63,845 bases of DNA from Deltaproteobacteria bacterium. GTDB taxonomy: Bacteria; Desulfobacterota; Binatia; UBA9968; JAJDTQ01. The position numbers and the translations under genes were made by a program. The DNA lies in assembly GCA_026712905.1 (NCBI GenBank), contig JAPOPM010000147.1, positions 1 through 63,845 of the forward strand, in the 5' to 3' direction. Of the stretch, positions 17,521 through 26,643 are shown piece after piece (the first letter of the stretch is position 1; each line of letters begins with the position of its first letter). The notes under the pieces are model-generated. The model did no database searches. It worked only from the letters and a program-made list of their open reading frames with translations, and was not told the origin of the DNA.

Positions 17521-18219
17521 ATGGATACGATGGAGCTCGTTCAATTTCTACTGCGCTGGGTGCATTTACTGGCGGGCGTCACCTGGATCGGCCTGCTCTA
17601 CTATTTCAACTTCGTGCAGACGCCGTTCTTCGCCGAAACCGAGGCCTCGACCCGTACCGGCGCCATCCAAAAACTCGTGCCGCGCGCCCTCTGGTGGTTC
17701 CGCTGGGGCGCCATGTTCACCTTCCTGGCCGGTATCCTCATCTACATCATCAAGTGGTCGCAGCTCGGCAGCGATTTCTTCCCGTCGGGTTACGGCATGG
17801 CCATCACCATCGGCGGCACCATGGGCACGCTCATGTTCCTGAACGTGTGGCTGGTGATCTGGCCCAACCAGCAGGTGGTCATCGCTTCCGCCGACCAGGT
17901 GGCCGGAGGGGGAGAGGCGCTTCCGGACGCGGCGAGCAAGGGCCAATGGGCCGGGTTTGCGTCGCGCACCAACACTCTCTTCTCCATCCCCATGCTGTTC
18001 TTGATGGGGGCGGCGAGCCACTATCCGCACGGCGCGTCCGGCGGTAACGCCGCGGTCTTCTGGATCGTGAGCCTCGTGATCATCGCCATCGTCGAGCTGA
18101 ATGCCCTGGTGGGCGATGCCGGGGGAGGCACCAAGAAGCTGCTGACGTCGATTCCGGGCGTGATCTGGAGCGGTCTGATCCTGACCGCGATCTTCTGGAT
18201 TCTTCTGGAGATTGCGTAG
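17521..18219 (+). CDS. PuuD-like (urate hydroxylase N-terminal domain) membrane protein
   Basis: A 232-residue inner-membrane protein with about six hydrophobic segments, starting with LRWVHLLAGVTWIGLLYYFNFVQTPFF, characteristic of the Urate_ox_N/PuuD membrane domain and its relatives. Conserved histidine and tryptophan residues in the first helix suggest haem or redox interaction. Full-length PuuD carries a C-terminal cytochrome c domain, absent here. A separate cytochrome c gene lies convergently four bases downstream. The ATG at 17521 has AGGAGG six bases before it and is preferred over the TTG immediately upstream. Urate oxidation itself is not shown; many relatives are simply called DUF2269-like membrane proteins. 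Confidence 0.7.
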   Translation: MDTMELVQFLLRWVHLLAGVTWIGLLYYFNFVQTPFFAETEASTRTGAIQKLVPRALWWFRWGAMFTFLAGILIYIIKWSQLGSDFFPSGYGMAITIGGTMGTLMFLNVWLVIWPNQQVVIASADQVAGGGEALPDAASKGQWAGFASRTNTLFSIPMLFLMGAASHYPHGASGGNAAVFWIVSLVIIAIVELNALVGDAGGGTKKLLTSIPGVIWSGLILTAIFWILLEIA

Positions 18220-18223
18220 GCGC

Positions 18224-18565
18224 CTACGGCTGCGCCAGAAAGGCGGCGATATCCGGAATTCTTTTCCTCACCTGAGGGTAGGTGGGCATGGCGCTGGAGG
18301 TCCGTTGGGGCTTGTAGTCCGGCGGGTAGGTCTTGCGCAGGACCTTGGCCTCCAGCAGTTCCACTGAAGCCCCCTTGACGGCCGGACCCTGGGAGCCGGG
18401 TTTGCTCGGATCGATATTGTGGCACAAGATGCAGGTCGCGATGTACATCCGTCTCCCACGGGCCGGGTCCGGCCCGGTCACTTCCTGAGCTCCTTCGTCC
18501 TTGCCACACGCGCTGGTCAACGCCAGCGCCAAACACACCGTTAGAGTCAAGACAAGTTTCTGCAT
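18224..18565 (-). CDS. Cytochrome c lipoprotein
   Basis: A 113-residue class I cytochrome c. The N-terminus is a lipoprotein signal (LTLTVCLALALTSAC, lipidation cysteine at residue 20). The haem motif CILCH is at about 45-49, and a likely axial methionine lies in SAMPTYPQV (about 92). It would sit on the periplasmic side of a membrane and pass electrons. It lies 73 bases behind the glutathione reductase gene on the same strand and converges with the PuuD-like gene, whose homologues carry such a domain fused. Confidence 0.85.
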   Translation of the reverse strand: MQKLVLTLTVCLALALTSACGKDEGAQEVTGPDPARGRRMYIATCILCHNIDPSKPGSQGPAVKGASVELLEAKVLRKTYPPDYKPQRTSSAMPTYPQVRKRIPDIAAFLAQP

Positions 18566-18638
18566 CTTCGTTCCGCACGGTTTTCTTGAAACCCGGGGGA
18601 TAGACGTTTCGGGGTGTTGGCGCCGCCCGTGGGGGAGA

Positions 18639-20006
18639 CTACCCGCCCGCCACCGGTTCGCGCATGGTGACGAACTCTTCCGCGGCGGTGGGGTGAATGC
18701 CGATGGTGCGGTCGAAGTCGGCCTTGGTGGCGTTGCACGTGAGGGCCACGGCCAGTCCCTGAACGATTTCGCCGGCGTCGGCGCCCACCATGTGGCAGCC
18801 CACCACCCGGTCGCTCGCCCGCTCCACGATGAGCTTCATCATGGTCTTCTCGTCGCGGCCGGACAGGGTGTGCTTGAGCGGCCGGAAGGCGGAGCGGTAG
18901 ACGTCCACTTCGCCGTAGTGCTCCCGCGCGGCCTCCTCGGTGTAGCCTACCGAGCCCACCGGCGGCTGGCTGAACACCGCGGAGGGAATGTTGCGGTAGT
19001 CCATGGGTCCGACGTCGCCCTTGAACAGCATCCGGGAGAGGATCATGGCCTCGGCGATGGCCACCGGGGTGAGCTTGACCCGATCGGTGACGTCGCCCAA
19101 GGCGTAGATGGAGGGCACGCTGGTCTGGTAGCGGTCGTCGACCACCACCGCGCCGTTGCGGGCCAGCTCCACGCCGGCCTCCTCCATGCCCAGGCCGCGG
19201 GTGTTGGGCAGCCGGCCGGTGGCGAACATCACCGCGTCGGTCTTCAGCGTCTCTCCGTCCTTCAGGGTCGCCGTCAGGCTGGCTCCGTTCCGCTCGATGG
19301 CGGCGATGTCGGCCTCGAAGCGCAGGTCGATGCCCTTCTTGCGCATCTCGTCCGCCAGGGTGTTGCGCACGTCGAGGTCGAAGCCGCGCATGAACAGCGC
19401 GCCGCGATAGAGCTGGATCACCTCCACGCCCAGGCCGTGGAAGATGCCGGCGAATTCCACCGCGATGTAGCCGCCGCCGACGATGACGATGCGCTTGGGC
19501 ATCTCCGGCAGGTAGAAGGCTTCGTTGGAGGTGATGGCGTGCTCCTTGCCGGGCACGTTGGGCACCGTGGGCCAACCGCCGGTGGCCACCAGGATGTGGG
19601 CGGCGGTGACCTTGCGTCCGGCCACCTCCACGGTGTGCGCGTCCAGCACCCGCGCGCGCGACTCGAACAATTCGACGCCGTGGCTCTGGAGCAGGTTGCG
19701 GTAGATCGAGTTGAGGCGCGCGATCTCCTGGTCCTTGTTGCGGATCAGCGACGGCCAGTCGAAGCTGCGCTCGCCCACGCTCCAGCCGAAGCCCGCGGCG
19801 TCCTCGAAGTCGTCGGCGAAGTGGGAGCCGTAGACCAGGAGCTTCTTCGGGATGCAGCCTACGTTGACGCAGGTGCCACCCAGGTAGCGCTCTTCCGCCA
19901 CCGCCACGCGCGCGCCGTAAGTGGCCGCCATGCGGCTGGCGCGCACGCCTCCCGAGCCCGCGCCGATGGTGAAGAGATCGAAGTCGTAGCGTGTGTCCGC
20001 CATCAA
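18639..20006 (-). CDS. gor: Glutathione-disulfide reductase
   Basis: A 455-residue flavoprotein that reduces glutathione disulfide with NADPH in the cytoplasm. The FAD site is [13 protein letters not shown], the redox-active disulfide is [13 protein letters not shown] (about residues 44-56), and the NADPH site is [12 protein letters not shown] followed by arginines in [12 protein letters not shown], the pattern that marks NADPH rather than NADH use. The C-terminal HPTAAEE holds the catalytic His-Glu pair. It belongs to the bacterial/plant-type Gor group. Its start overlaps the stop of the upstream VOC gene by four bases, so it is translated from the same message. Confidence 0.93.
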   Translation of the reverse strand: MMADTRYDFDLFTIGAGSGGVRASRMAATYGARVAVAEERYLGGTCVNVGCIPKKLLVYGSHFADDFEDAAGFGWSVGERSFDWPSLIRNKDQEIARLNSIYRNLLQSHGVELFESRARVLDAHTVEVAGRKVTAAHILVATGGWPTVPNVPGKEHAITSNEAFYLPEMPKRIVIVGGGYIAVEFAGIFHGLGVEVIQLYRGALFMRGFDLDVRNTLADEMRKKGIDLRFEADIAAIERNGASLTATLKDGETLKTDAVMFATGRLPNTRGLGMEEAGVELARNGAVVVDDRYQTSVPSIYALGDVTDRVKLTPVAIAEAMILSRMLFKGDVGPMDYRNIPSAVFSQPPVGSVGYTEEAAREHYGEVDVYRSAFRPLKHTLSGRDEKTMMKLIVERASDRVVGCHMVGADAGEIVQGLAVALTCNATKADFDRTIGIHPTAAEEFVTMREPVAGG

Positions 20007-20911
20007 AGGATTCCTCCCTCCGGCGATTCATGGAACAGAAAGGACGCGCCCAGGGCCTCGGCTCCCGGCACCCGGACGGCGTCGTCGCCCGCGGCCTCGT
20101 AACGGATGCCGGCCTGGTCGAGGCAGCGTCGCGCCGCCGCCAGGTCGCCCGTGCGCATGGACACCTCCGCGATGTACGGCGTGCACGGAAGCTCGCGGCC
20201 GGGGTAGCGCGCGCGAAAGCGGCCGCCCTCGATGAACACCACGCGCCCCTCGTGGAGCCCCATCTCCCAGGTCCCGCTCTTCTCCAGCGCCTCGACCCCG
20301 ACGAAGCGGCAGAAGCGTTCGGCCGCCTCCCGCGGGTCGTCCACGCACACCAGCACGCCCGTGAGCGCCACGACGCCGTTGGGCTGGTGCTGGTAGCGCG
20401 GCTGCCACACCAGCTCCGGCGTGTGGTGCGTGACGATCTGGATGCGCCCCTCGGGCATCACCTCCGGCGGCACCCGGATCACCGAGAAGCGGCAGGTCTC
20501 CTCGCCGCCGTCCGTGGGCACCGGGCGCGCCAGGCGCACCAGCGGCAGCGGGCGGAAGCCGTCCCGGCCGATGCGCTCGTGGTTCTCCTCGGGATGGTTG
20601 GCGGCGAACGCGATCAGATGCCAGCCGGGATAGCGGTCGAGTTGCGCCCGGAGCTGGCGCGACAGCGGCGTGTCCACGGTGGGGCCGAGCATCTCCAGGT
20701 ATCCCTGGCGGAAGATGGCGCACTGGTTGCCGGTGCCGCTCGGGGTGGCCGCCACACCCGGCTCGGTGCTGGCCATGTGCGCCACGAAGGGCGTCAGCGA
20801 AAAACCCAGTTCCTCGAGCCGGCGCGGGGAAGCGTCGAAGTCGGGGACGAAGAGCCCCACGTGGTCCAGGTAAACCTCATGTCCCTCGGGGACGAGTCCG
20901 CTTGCTGCCAT
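20003..20911 (-). CDS. Glyoxalase-like (VOC family) protein
   Basis: A 302-residue protein of the vicinal-oxygen-chelate superfamily, like the Glyoxalase_3-type group. The first module starts [15 protein letters not shown] and the second contains [26 protein letters not shown] and a glutamate in EVSMRTGD are plausible metal ligands. ATG at 20911 follows GGGGGA; a GTG at 20926 that overlaps the upstream stop is an alternative. It sits between the LLM-type enzyme and gor, overlapping the latter, so the three form an operon. Glyoxalase, dioxygenase or isomerase activity cannot be chosen from sequence. Confidence 0.75.
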   Translation of the reverse strand: MAASGLVPEGHEVYLDHVGLFVPDFDASPRRLEELGFSLTPFVAHMASTEPGVAATPSGTGNQCAIFRQGYLEMLGPTVDTPLSRQLRAQLDRYPGWHLIAFAANHPEENHERIGRDGFRPLPLVRLARPVPTDGGEETCRFSVIRVPPEVMPEGRIQIVTHHTPELVWQPRYQHQPNGVVALTGVLVCVDDPREAAERFCRFVGVEALEKSGTWEMGLHEGRVVFIEGGRFRARYPGRELPCTPYIAEVSMRTGDLAAARRCLDQAGIRYEAAGDDAVRVPGAEALGASFLFHESPEGGIL

Positions 20912-20922
20912 GCTTTCCCCCG

Positions 20923-21801
20923 TCACGCGTCGGCGACGACGTCGGTCAGGCGCTCGTACTGGTCCGGCTCCAGGGTGGCCGGCTTGAGGATCAACTCGTC
21001 GGTGCCGAGATCCCGATGCAGCGCGATGGCGTCACGAATGGACGCGGGCGTGGACAGGTTGGCGCGCGCCAGCCGCGCCTCGAGACGAGCGGGGTCGGCG
21101 CCGTAGTAGCCCGCGAAGGCGTCGCGGATGGCGTCTTCCGCGCCCGGCTCCAGCGCCGCCAGCACCGATGCCACGACGCGCGGGCGGCCGCTCCGGCCGT
21201 GCCGTTGCCAGGATTCGTTCACTTGTTGCAGCAACCCCGCGGCCCCCTCCCGGTCGAGCCCGCCGCCGCCCATGACGTAGCCGTCGGCGTACTTGCCGAC
21301 CCGGTCCAGCGCCCGCGGCGCGCTGCCGCCGATGAGCAGCTCGGGACCGCCCGACCGCACCGCCTCCGGTCCCACCGGACGCTGGGCGCCGTTGACGATC
21401 TCCCCGCGCCAGATGCGGCGCATCAACTCGAGCTGCGTGTTGAAGCGGCGCCCGCGGTCGTGGAACCCCGAGGGCGCCACCAGCGAGTCGTCCTCCCGGC
21501 TGCCGACGCCCATGCCCAGGCTCAACCGTCCGCCGGAGATGGCGTCGATGGTGGCCGCCTGCTTCGCCAGCACCCCGGCCCGGCGCAGCGGCCCCACCAG
21601 CACCGCGGTCATGAGGCGCACGCGCCGGGTCACGGAGGCCAGCGCCGCCAGCATGATCAGCGGCTCGTAGTTGTCGTAGGCCAGCCGGTCGATGACGGCG
21701 AAGCTCGAATAGGGTCCTTCGTCCGCTTTGCGCGCCAGCGCCTCGATGGCCGGCCAACTGTCCCTGGATGTCTTGAATGGCAACCCGATACCGATCTTCA
21801 C
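20923..21801 (-). CDS. LLM-class (luciferase-like) flavin-dependent oxidoreductase
   Basis: A 292-residue TIM-barrel protein of the bacterial luciferase/F420-dependent family: KIGIGLPF at the N-terminus, LAALASVTRRVRLMTAVLVGPLRRAGVLAKQ, and SGGRLSLGMGVGSREDD as the phosphate-binding region. It would use reduced FMN or F420 to oxidise an organic substrate. GTG at 21801 follows AGGAGGAG and matches the usual family start; the open frame extends 28 residues further upstream without similarity. Divergent from the ThDP decarboxylase genes, which suggests one catabolic regulon. Confidence 0.82.
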   Translation of the reverse strand: MKIGIGLPFKTSRDSWPAIEALARKADEGPYSSFAVIDRLAYDNYEPLIMLAALASVTRRVRLMTAVLVGPLRRAGVLAKQAATIDAISGGRLSLGMGVGSREDDSLVAPSGFHDRGRRFNTQLELMRRIWRGEIVNGAQRPVGPEAVRSGGPELLIGGSAPRALDRVGKYADGYVMGGGGLDREGAAGLLQQVNESWQRHGRSGRPRVVASVLAALEPGAEDAIRDAFAGYYGADPARLEARLARANLSTPASIRDAIALHRDLGTDELILKPATLEPDQYERLTDVVADA

Positions 21802-21921
21802 GTGCTCGCGGCTCCTCCTGAATGGCGTGGGAAGGCGTTTCCACCCCCTATTATTGAACGTAGCCAATAGCCCTGGCTGCCGCAACTCGCATCCGGGTGT
21901 TCCGGGTCGTCATGCGCGCGG

Positions 21922-21950
21922 TTGACGCGACGGGTGCAAATGGGGATATT
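21922..21950 (+). promoter_or_regulatory. Candidate promoter of the decarboxylase cluster
   Basis: TTGACG (21922-21927), 17-base spacer, GATATT (21945-21950), about 30 bases before the GTG of the first ThDP decarboxylase gene. The position between two divergent catabolic genes is what is expected for a shared control region. Confidence 0.45.
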
Positions 21951-21979
21951 CAGTTTTCGCGTTGACGGAGGAGCATTTC

Positions 21980-22495
21980 GTGGCCGAGAATCCCGGACCC
22001 GCACTGATCGTGGAAGGACTCAAGGAGGCAGGCGTCGACTTGGTGGCGTCCCTTCCGGACATCAACCTGCACGCGGTGCTGGAGCGCGTCGCCGCGGACC
22101 CGGACTTCGTTCACGTGCCCCTGTGCCGGGAGGAGGAGGGCATCGGCATCTGCACCGGCGGCTACCTCGTGGGCAGGAAGTGCGCCATGATCATGCAGAA
22201 CGGCGGCCTGTTCAACAGCGTGAACGGCATCGTCTCCACCCTGCTGCAGTACAACCTGCCGTTGCTGCTGCTGGTGTACTACGCGGGCGACGTGGGCGAC
22301 CGCTCCTTCGCCACCAACGGCGCCATGACCCAGCCGGTGTTGAGCGCCCTCGGCGTCCAGCACTTCATCCTGCGGGACCCCAACGAGGCCAAGGCGCTGA
22401 TCAAGCGCACGCTGGTGCTGACGCAGGACTACAAGCGGCCGGTGGCCGTGCTGCTGACCAAGGACGTGCTCGGGCGGCGGCGTCCGGGAGAATAG
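21980..22495 (+). CDS. ThDP-dependent decarboxylase alpha subunit (sulfopyruvate/phosphonopyruvate decarboxylase-like)
   Basis: A 171-residue ThDP PYR-domain protein like ComD. It has ALIVEGLKEAGVDLVASLPD, the catalytic glutamate in PLCREEEGIGICTGGYLVG (about residue 47), and GGLFNSVNGIVSTLLQYNLPLLLLVYYAGD. The partner PP domain is encoded by the next gene, four bases downstream. Split enzymes of this type decarboxylate sulfopyruvate to sulfoacetaldehyde, or related 2-oxo acids. GTG at 21980 follows GGAGGAG by six bases. Neighbouring decarboxylases and alcohol dehydrogenases suggest the aldehyde product is handled locally; the actual substrate is unknown. Confidence 0.82.
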   Translation: MAENPGPALIVEGLKEAGVDLVASLPDINLHAVLERVAADPDFVHVPLCREEEGIGICTGGYLVGRKCAMIMQNGGLFNSVNGIVSTLLQYNLPLLLLVYYAGDVGDRSFATNGAMTQPVLSALGVQHFILRDPNEAKALIKRTLVLTQDYKRPVAVLLTKDVLGRRRPGE

Positions 22496-22498
22496 GCC

Positions 22499-23113
22499 AT
22501 GAAGCGCATCGACTGTTTCAAGGTCATGGCCGAGCTGGCGGGAGACGCCCTGGTGGTCACCGGCGCGGGCGCCAACACCGTCGAGTGGTACGCGTGCCGG
22601 CCGGGCGACGGCAACTTCCGCGTGCGCACCATGGGGCTGGTGTCCTCCATCGCCCTGGGCATGGCGCTGGGGCTGCCGCACCGTCAGGTCATCGCCATCG
22701 ACGGCGACGGCTCGCTGCTCATGAACCTGTGCAGCCTGCCCACCATCGCGCGCAAGAACCCGCCCAACCTGGTCCACGTGCTGGTGGACAACGAGGTGTA
22801 CGAGGCCTCCGGCGAGATCGATACCGCCACCGGCGCCGGCACCGACCTGGTGGCCGTGGCGCGCGGCGCGGGCATCCGCCGGGCCTCCTGGGTGAATAGT
22901 CCGGACGAGATGCGCACGGTCTTTTCCGAGGCCCTGGACGCGCGCGACGCCACCTTCATCGGACTCAAGGTGGAACGGGCGCGCAGCGAGGTGCCGCCGT
23001 ACCCCATGGACGAGGTGGAGAACAAGTACCGCTTCATCCGCCACGTGGAACAGACCGAGGGGCTGAGCATCCTGAGCGCGCACATGCCCGCCAGCTTCCT
23101 GAAGGAAACCTAG
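22499..23113 (+). CDS. ThDP-dependent decarboxylase beta subunit
   Basis: A 204-residue ThDP PP-domain protein like ComE. The cofactor motif starts at IDGDGSLLMNLCSLPTIA (about residues 63-80) and ends about 27 residues later at LVDNEVY, the GDG...N motif that binds Mg-ThDP. With the preceding alpha subunit it would form an active site at the interface. It starts three bases after the alpha gene stop with ATG. The C-terminal 40 residues (VEQTEGLSILSAHMPASFL) have no counterpart that I recognise in the minimal domain. Confidence 0.83.
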   Translation: MKRIDCFKVMAELAGDALVVTGAGANTVEWYACRPGDGNFRVRTMGLVSSIALGMALGLPHRQVIAIDGDGSLLMNLCSLPTIARKNPPNLVHVLVDNEVYEASGEIDTATGAGTDLVAVARGAGIRRASWVNSPDEMRTVFSEALDARDATFIGLKVERARSEVPPYPMDEVENKYRFIRHVEQTEGLSILSAHMPASFLKET

Positions 23114-23159
23114 GCCGGGTCTCGCCCGGCACCGGCGACATCGTCATCGAGGCTGCACC

Positions 23160-24164
23160 ATGAACATCGACTGTCACGCTCACTATGTCCCGCCGGCCGC
23201 GCTGGAGCGGCTGCGCAAGGACGGCGCCTCCTTCGGCGTGGAGGTGGGGGAGGAGACCCCACAAGGGCCGCGCCTGCGGCTGGGGGAGGGGAGGCCGCTG
23301 TCCCGGCCGATCCTGGCGCCGGCCACGGACCTGCCCAAGCGCGTGGACACCGTGCGCGAGACGCGCCTGGACCGGCAGATCCTGTCGGCGTGGATGGACA
23401 TCGTCGGCTACATGCTGCCGGTGGACAAGGCGGTGAGCTGGAGCCGCATGCTCAACGAGTCCATGCGCGAGGCCCTGGCCGACGGCGACAAGGACGGCCT
23501 GTTCCGCGGCACCGCCACCGTGCCGCTGCAGGACGGCGCCCGCGCCGCCGACGAACTGGAGTTCGCGGTCAAGGAGTGCGGTCTCATGGGCGCCATGATC
23601 GGCTCCAACATCGACGGCGCCAACCTGGACGATCCGGGGCTGGACCCTTTCTGGAAGACCGCCGAGCGCCTGCGGGTGCCGCTCATCATCCATCCGCTGA
23701 ACCCGCTGGGCATCGAGCGCCTGGGCAAGTACTTCCTCACCCACGTGGTGGGCCTCCTGGCCGACACCACGGTGGGGGTGGCGTCCCTCTACTTCAGCGG
23801 CGTGCTCGACCGCTTCCCGGACCTCAAGATCATCCTGTGCCACGGCGGCGGCTTCCTGCCGTACCAGTTCGGGCGCATGACCCGCGGCCGCGAGATACAG
23901 CCGGACATCCAGAAGGCCACCGCGCTCATGGGCCGGGACGTGCTGCGCTGGTTCTACTACGACACCATCGTGTTCGAGCCCGACGTGCTGGAGTTCCTGA
24001 TCGCCGAGGCGGGTGCCGACCATGTGCTGATGGGAAGCGACTGCCCCTTCGGCATCGGCGACCCGCGGCCGCTGGACATCATCGACAAGATTCGCATCGA
24101 CCCGGCGGACAAGGCCAAGATCCTGGGCGGCAACGCCGAGCGCCTGTTCGGAGACAACGTATGA
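23160..24164 (+). CDS. Amidohydrolase-family decarboxylase (ACMSD/Amidohydrolase_2 type)
   Basis: A 334-residue metal-dependent TIM barrel. Ligands are visible as the N-terminal IDCHAHY (H-x-H), IIHPLNPLG near residue 177, and GSDCPFGIGDP near 291. This is the aminocarboxymuconate-semialdehyde/gamma-resorcylate decarboxylase subgroup, which carries out non-oxidative decarboxylation or hydrolysis of ring carboxylates and related acids. Its stop overlaps the start of the UbiD gene (ATGA). The substrate is unknown; placement next to UbiD and ThDP decarboxylase genes argues for decarboxylation. Confidence 0.85.
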   Translation: MNIDCHAHYVPPAALERLRKDGASFGVEVGEETPQGPRLRLGEGRPLSRPILAPATDLPKRVDTVRETRLDRQILSAWMDIVGYMLPVDKAVSWSRMLNESMREALADGDKDGLFRGTATVPLQDGARAADELEFAVKECGLMGAMIGSNIDGANLDDPGLDPFWKTAERLRVPLIIHPLNPLGIERLGKYFLTHVVGLLADTTVGVASLYFSGVLDRFPDLKIILCHGGGFLPYQFGRMTRGREIQPDIQKATALMGRDVLRWFYYDTIVFEPDVLEFLIAEAGADHVLMGSDCPFGIGDPRPLDIIDKIRIDPADKAKILGGNAERLFGDNV

Positions 24165-25516
24165 AGGACCTGCGGTCGTTCATGGACCGGCTGGAGGGCG
24201 AGGGCCCCGAGGAACTGCTGCACATCCGCAAGCCGGTGCGGCCCGAGCACGACGTCACCAGCCTGCTCATGGACCTGGAGTCGTCGGGCCGGTTCCCGGC
24301 GCTGTACGTGCACGAGGTCGCGGGCTACTCCATGCCCGTGATCACGAACCTGCACGCCACGCGCCGGCGACTGGCCATGGCCCTGGACGTGGACGGCGCC
24401 GACCTGGTGGAGGAGTACCGCCGGCGCGAAGCCGCCCCGATCCCGCCGGAGGTGGTGCGGGACGGTCCGGTCAAGGAAGTGGTGCGCACGGGCACGGACG
24501 TGGACCTGGGCGAGATTCCGCTCCTGACCCATTTCGACATCAGCACGGCGCCGTACGTGACCGCGGGCATCGTCGTGGCGCGCGACCCCGTGAGCGGCGT
24601 GCGCAACCTGAGCTTCAACCGCGCGATGATGGTGGAGCGGAACCGGCTGCGCATGCACCTCGCCCCGGGCATGCACCTGCGCCGTTGCCAGCGCAACGCC
24701 GAGGAACGGGGCGAGCCTCTGGACATCGCCTTCATCATCGGCGTACATCCCGCCTTCGCCATCGGCGCGCTGTCGCTGGCGGCCTTCGACGTGGACGAGT
24801 ACGACGTCATCGGCGGCATGATGCAGCGGCCGCTGTCGCTGGTCTCGTGCGAGACCGTGTCCCTGGAGGTCCCCGCCCACGCGGAGATGGTGCTGGAAGG
24901 GCGCATCCTGCCCGACGTGCGCGAGGCGGAGGGGCCGTTCGGCGAATTCACCGGCCATGCCGTCGGCGTACGCGACAATCACGTGGCCGAGATCACCGGC
25001 ATCACCCTGCGCGAAAAGCCGCTCTACCAGGACATCTTCACGGGGCACTCGGAGCAGCGCCTGATGGGTTCCATCCCGCGGGAGGCCGCGATCTTCCGGG
25101 CGGTGAAGGCGGTGGCCGCGGGCACCCGCGCCGTGCACATGCCGCCGTCGGGCTGTTGCCGCTTCCACTGCTACATCGCGCTGGACAAGCGCAGCGACGG
25201 CGAGGTGCGCAACGCGGTCATGGCGGCCATGGCCACGGACCTCTACCTCAAGCTCGTCATCGTCGTGGACGGCGACGTGGACGTGTACAACGACCGCGAC
25301 GTCATGTGGGCGGTGGCCAATCGGGTCCAGGCCGACGCCGACACCTTCATCATCCCCCGTTGCCAGGGGTCCGAGACCGACCCGTCGAGCGGGGAAGGGG
25401 GAATGACCGCCAAGATGGTCATCGACGCCACCAAGAAGCGCAAGGACTTTCCCAAGCGGCTGGCCGTGCCCGGCGAGGTGCGCGAACGGGTCCGGCTCGA
25501 GGACTACATCGGCTGA
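24161..25516 (+). CDS. UbiD-family decarboxylase
   Basis: A 451-residue prenylated-FMN-dependent decarboxylase. Visible conserved parts are NLSFNRAMMVERNRLRMHL (prFMN/arginine region, about residues 146-164), the glutamate of EGPFGEFTGHAVGVRDN (about 256-272), and VVDGDVDVYNDRDVMWA (about 361-377), which carries the Glu/Asp metal and proton-relay residues of the family. UbiD enzymes remove or add carboxyl groups on aromatic or alpha,beta-unsaturated acids. The partner prenyltransferase UbiX, needed to make the cofactor, is not in the window. Starts inside the amidohydrolase stop, so it is co-translated. Confidence 0.88.
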   Translation: MKDLRSFMDRLEGEGPEELLHIRKPVRPEHDVTSLLMDLESSGRFPALYVHEVAGYSMPVITNLHATRRRLAMALDVDGADLVEEYRRREAAPIPPEVVRDGPVKEVVRTGTDVDLGEIPLLTHFDISTAPYVTAGIVVARDPVSGVRNLSFNRAMMVERNRLRMHLAPGMHLRRCQRNAEERGEPLDIAFIIGVHPAFAIGALSLAAFDVDEYDVIGGMMQRPLSLVSCETVSLEVPAHAEMVLEGRILPDVREAEGPFGEFTGHAVGVRDNHVAEITGITLREKPLYQDIFTGHSEQRLMGSIPREAAIFRAVKAVAAGTRAVHMPPSGCCRFHCYIALDKRSDGEVRNAVMAAMATDLYLKLVIVVDGDVDVYNDRDVMWAVANRVQADADTFIIPRCQGSETDPSSGEGGMTAKMVIDATKKRKDFPKRLAVPGEVRERVRLEDYIG

Positions 25517-25544
25517 GCGGGGACGCTCGGCAAGGAGGTACACG

Positions 25545-26633
25545 ATGGCAGAGACCAGTAGAGCGGCAACCCTGCTTGCCCCGAACAAGCTCGAGATCCG
25601 GGAATATCCCATACCCGATATCCCCGACGACGGCGGATTGCTGAAAGTCGAGATGGGCGGCGTGTGCGGCTCGGACGTGAAGTACTATCACGGACGCATC
25701 AACCTGCCGCTGCCCATCATCCTGGGCCACGAGATCCTCGGCCGGGTGGCCAAGCTCGGCAGCAAGGCCGAGAAGATCCACGGGGTCAAGGAGGGCGATC
25801 GCGTCATCATGAAGGGTGCCATCGGCTGCGGCCGCTGCTCCGACTGCCGGCGCAACGCCCAGCGCTTCTGCCGGAACCGCACCAACTACGGCGGGCGCAC
25901 GACTTCGGCCAACCCGCCGCACCTGTTCGGCGGCTTCGCGGACTACCTCTACCTGGCCCCCGACGTGCTGATGACCAAGATCAGCGAGGACCTTTCGGCG
26001 GAGGCCGCGGCCCTCATCGGCTCGGTCATGGCCAACGGCTTCCAGTGGGCGCTGCGGCGTGGTGGGGTCAAGATGGGCGACTACGTGCTGATCCAGGGCC
26101 CCGGACAGCAGGGGCTGGCGTGCACCTGGGCCTCCAAGCACGCGGGCGCGGCCAAGATCTTCGTGTCCGGCATCGGCCGGGACAAGCCGCGGCTGGAGCT
26201 GGCGAAGAAGTGGGGCGCGGACCGCATCATCAACGTCGAGGAGGAGAACGTGGTGGACGTCATCCGGGAGGAGACCGACGGCGCCATGGTCGACGTGGTG
26301 GTGGACGTGTCGGGCAACCCCAAGGCGATCCTCGCCTCCATCGACTGTCTGCGGCGCCAGGGGACCATGGTCCTGGCCGGGCTTACCGGCGACAAGACCA
26401 TCACCGAGGTCCACATGGACAAGCTCGTGTGGGGCGAAATCAAGCTCCAGGGCTGCTTCACCGGCGACAACGACGCCGTGGACGCCACCCTGCGCCTCAT
26501 GGAGGCCACCAAGTTCCCGGTGGAAGAGATGGTGAGCCACGTGTTTTCGCTGGAGGAAACGGAGAAGTGCATCCAGGCGGTGGGCGGCGAGATCCCGGAG
26601 CTGTTCCCGACCAAGGCGCTGATCCAGCCCTGA
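25545..26633 (+). CDS. Zinc-dependent alcohol dehydrogenase, copy 1
   Basis: A 362-residue medium-chain dehydrogenase. Catalytic zinc ligands are in GGVCGSD and LGHEILG. The structural-zinc cysteines are GCGRCSDCRRNAQRFC (about residues 94-109). The Rossmann segment, about residues 179-200, has GPGQQG instead of the usual GxGxxG. ATG is preceded by AAGGAGG. It probably interconverts an alcohol and the aldehyde formed by a decarboxylase of the same cluster. The adjacent gene is a close paralogue of identical length, so this is a tandem duplication. Confidence 0.88.
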   Translation: MAETSRAATLLAPNKLEIREYPIPDIPDDGGLLKVEMGGVCGSDVKYYHGRINLPLPIILGHEILGRVAKLGSKAEKIHGVKEGDRVIMKGAIGCGRCSDCRRNAQRFCRNRTNYGGRTTSANPPHLFGGFADYLYLAPDVLMTKISEDLSAEAAALIGSVMANGFQWALRRGGVKMGDYVLIQGPGQQGLACTWASKHAGAAKIFVSGIGRDKPRLELAKKWGADRIINVEEENVVDVIREETDGAMVDVVVDVSGNPKAILASIDCLRRQGTMVLAGLTGDKTITEVHMDKLVWGEIKLQGCFTGDNDAVDATLRLMEATKFPVEEMVSHVFSLEETEKCIQAVGGEIPELFPTKALIQP

Positions 26634-26643
26634 GCCGCCAGAT

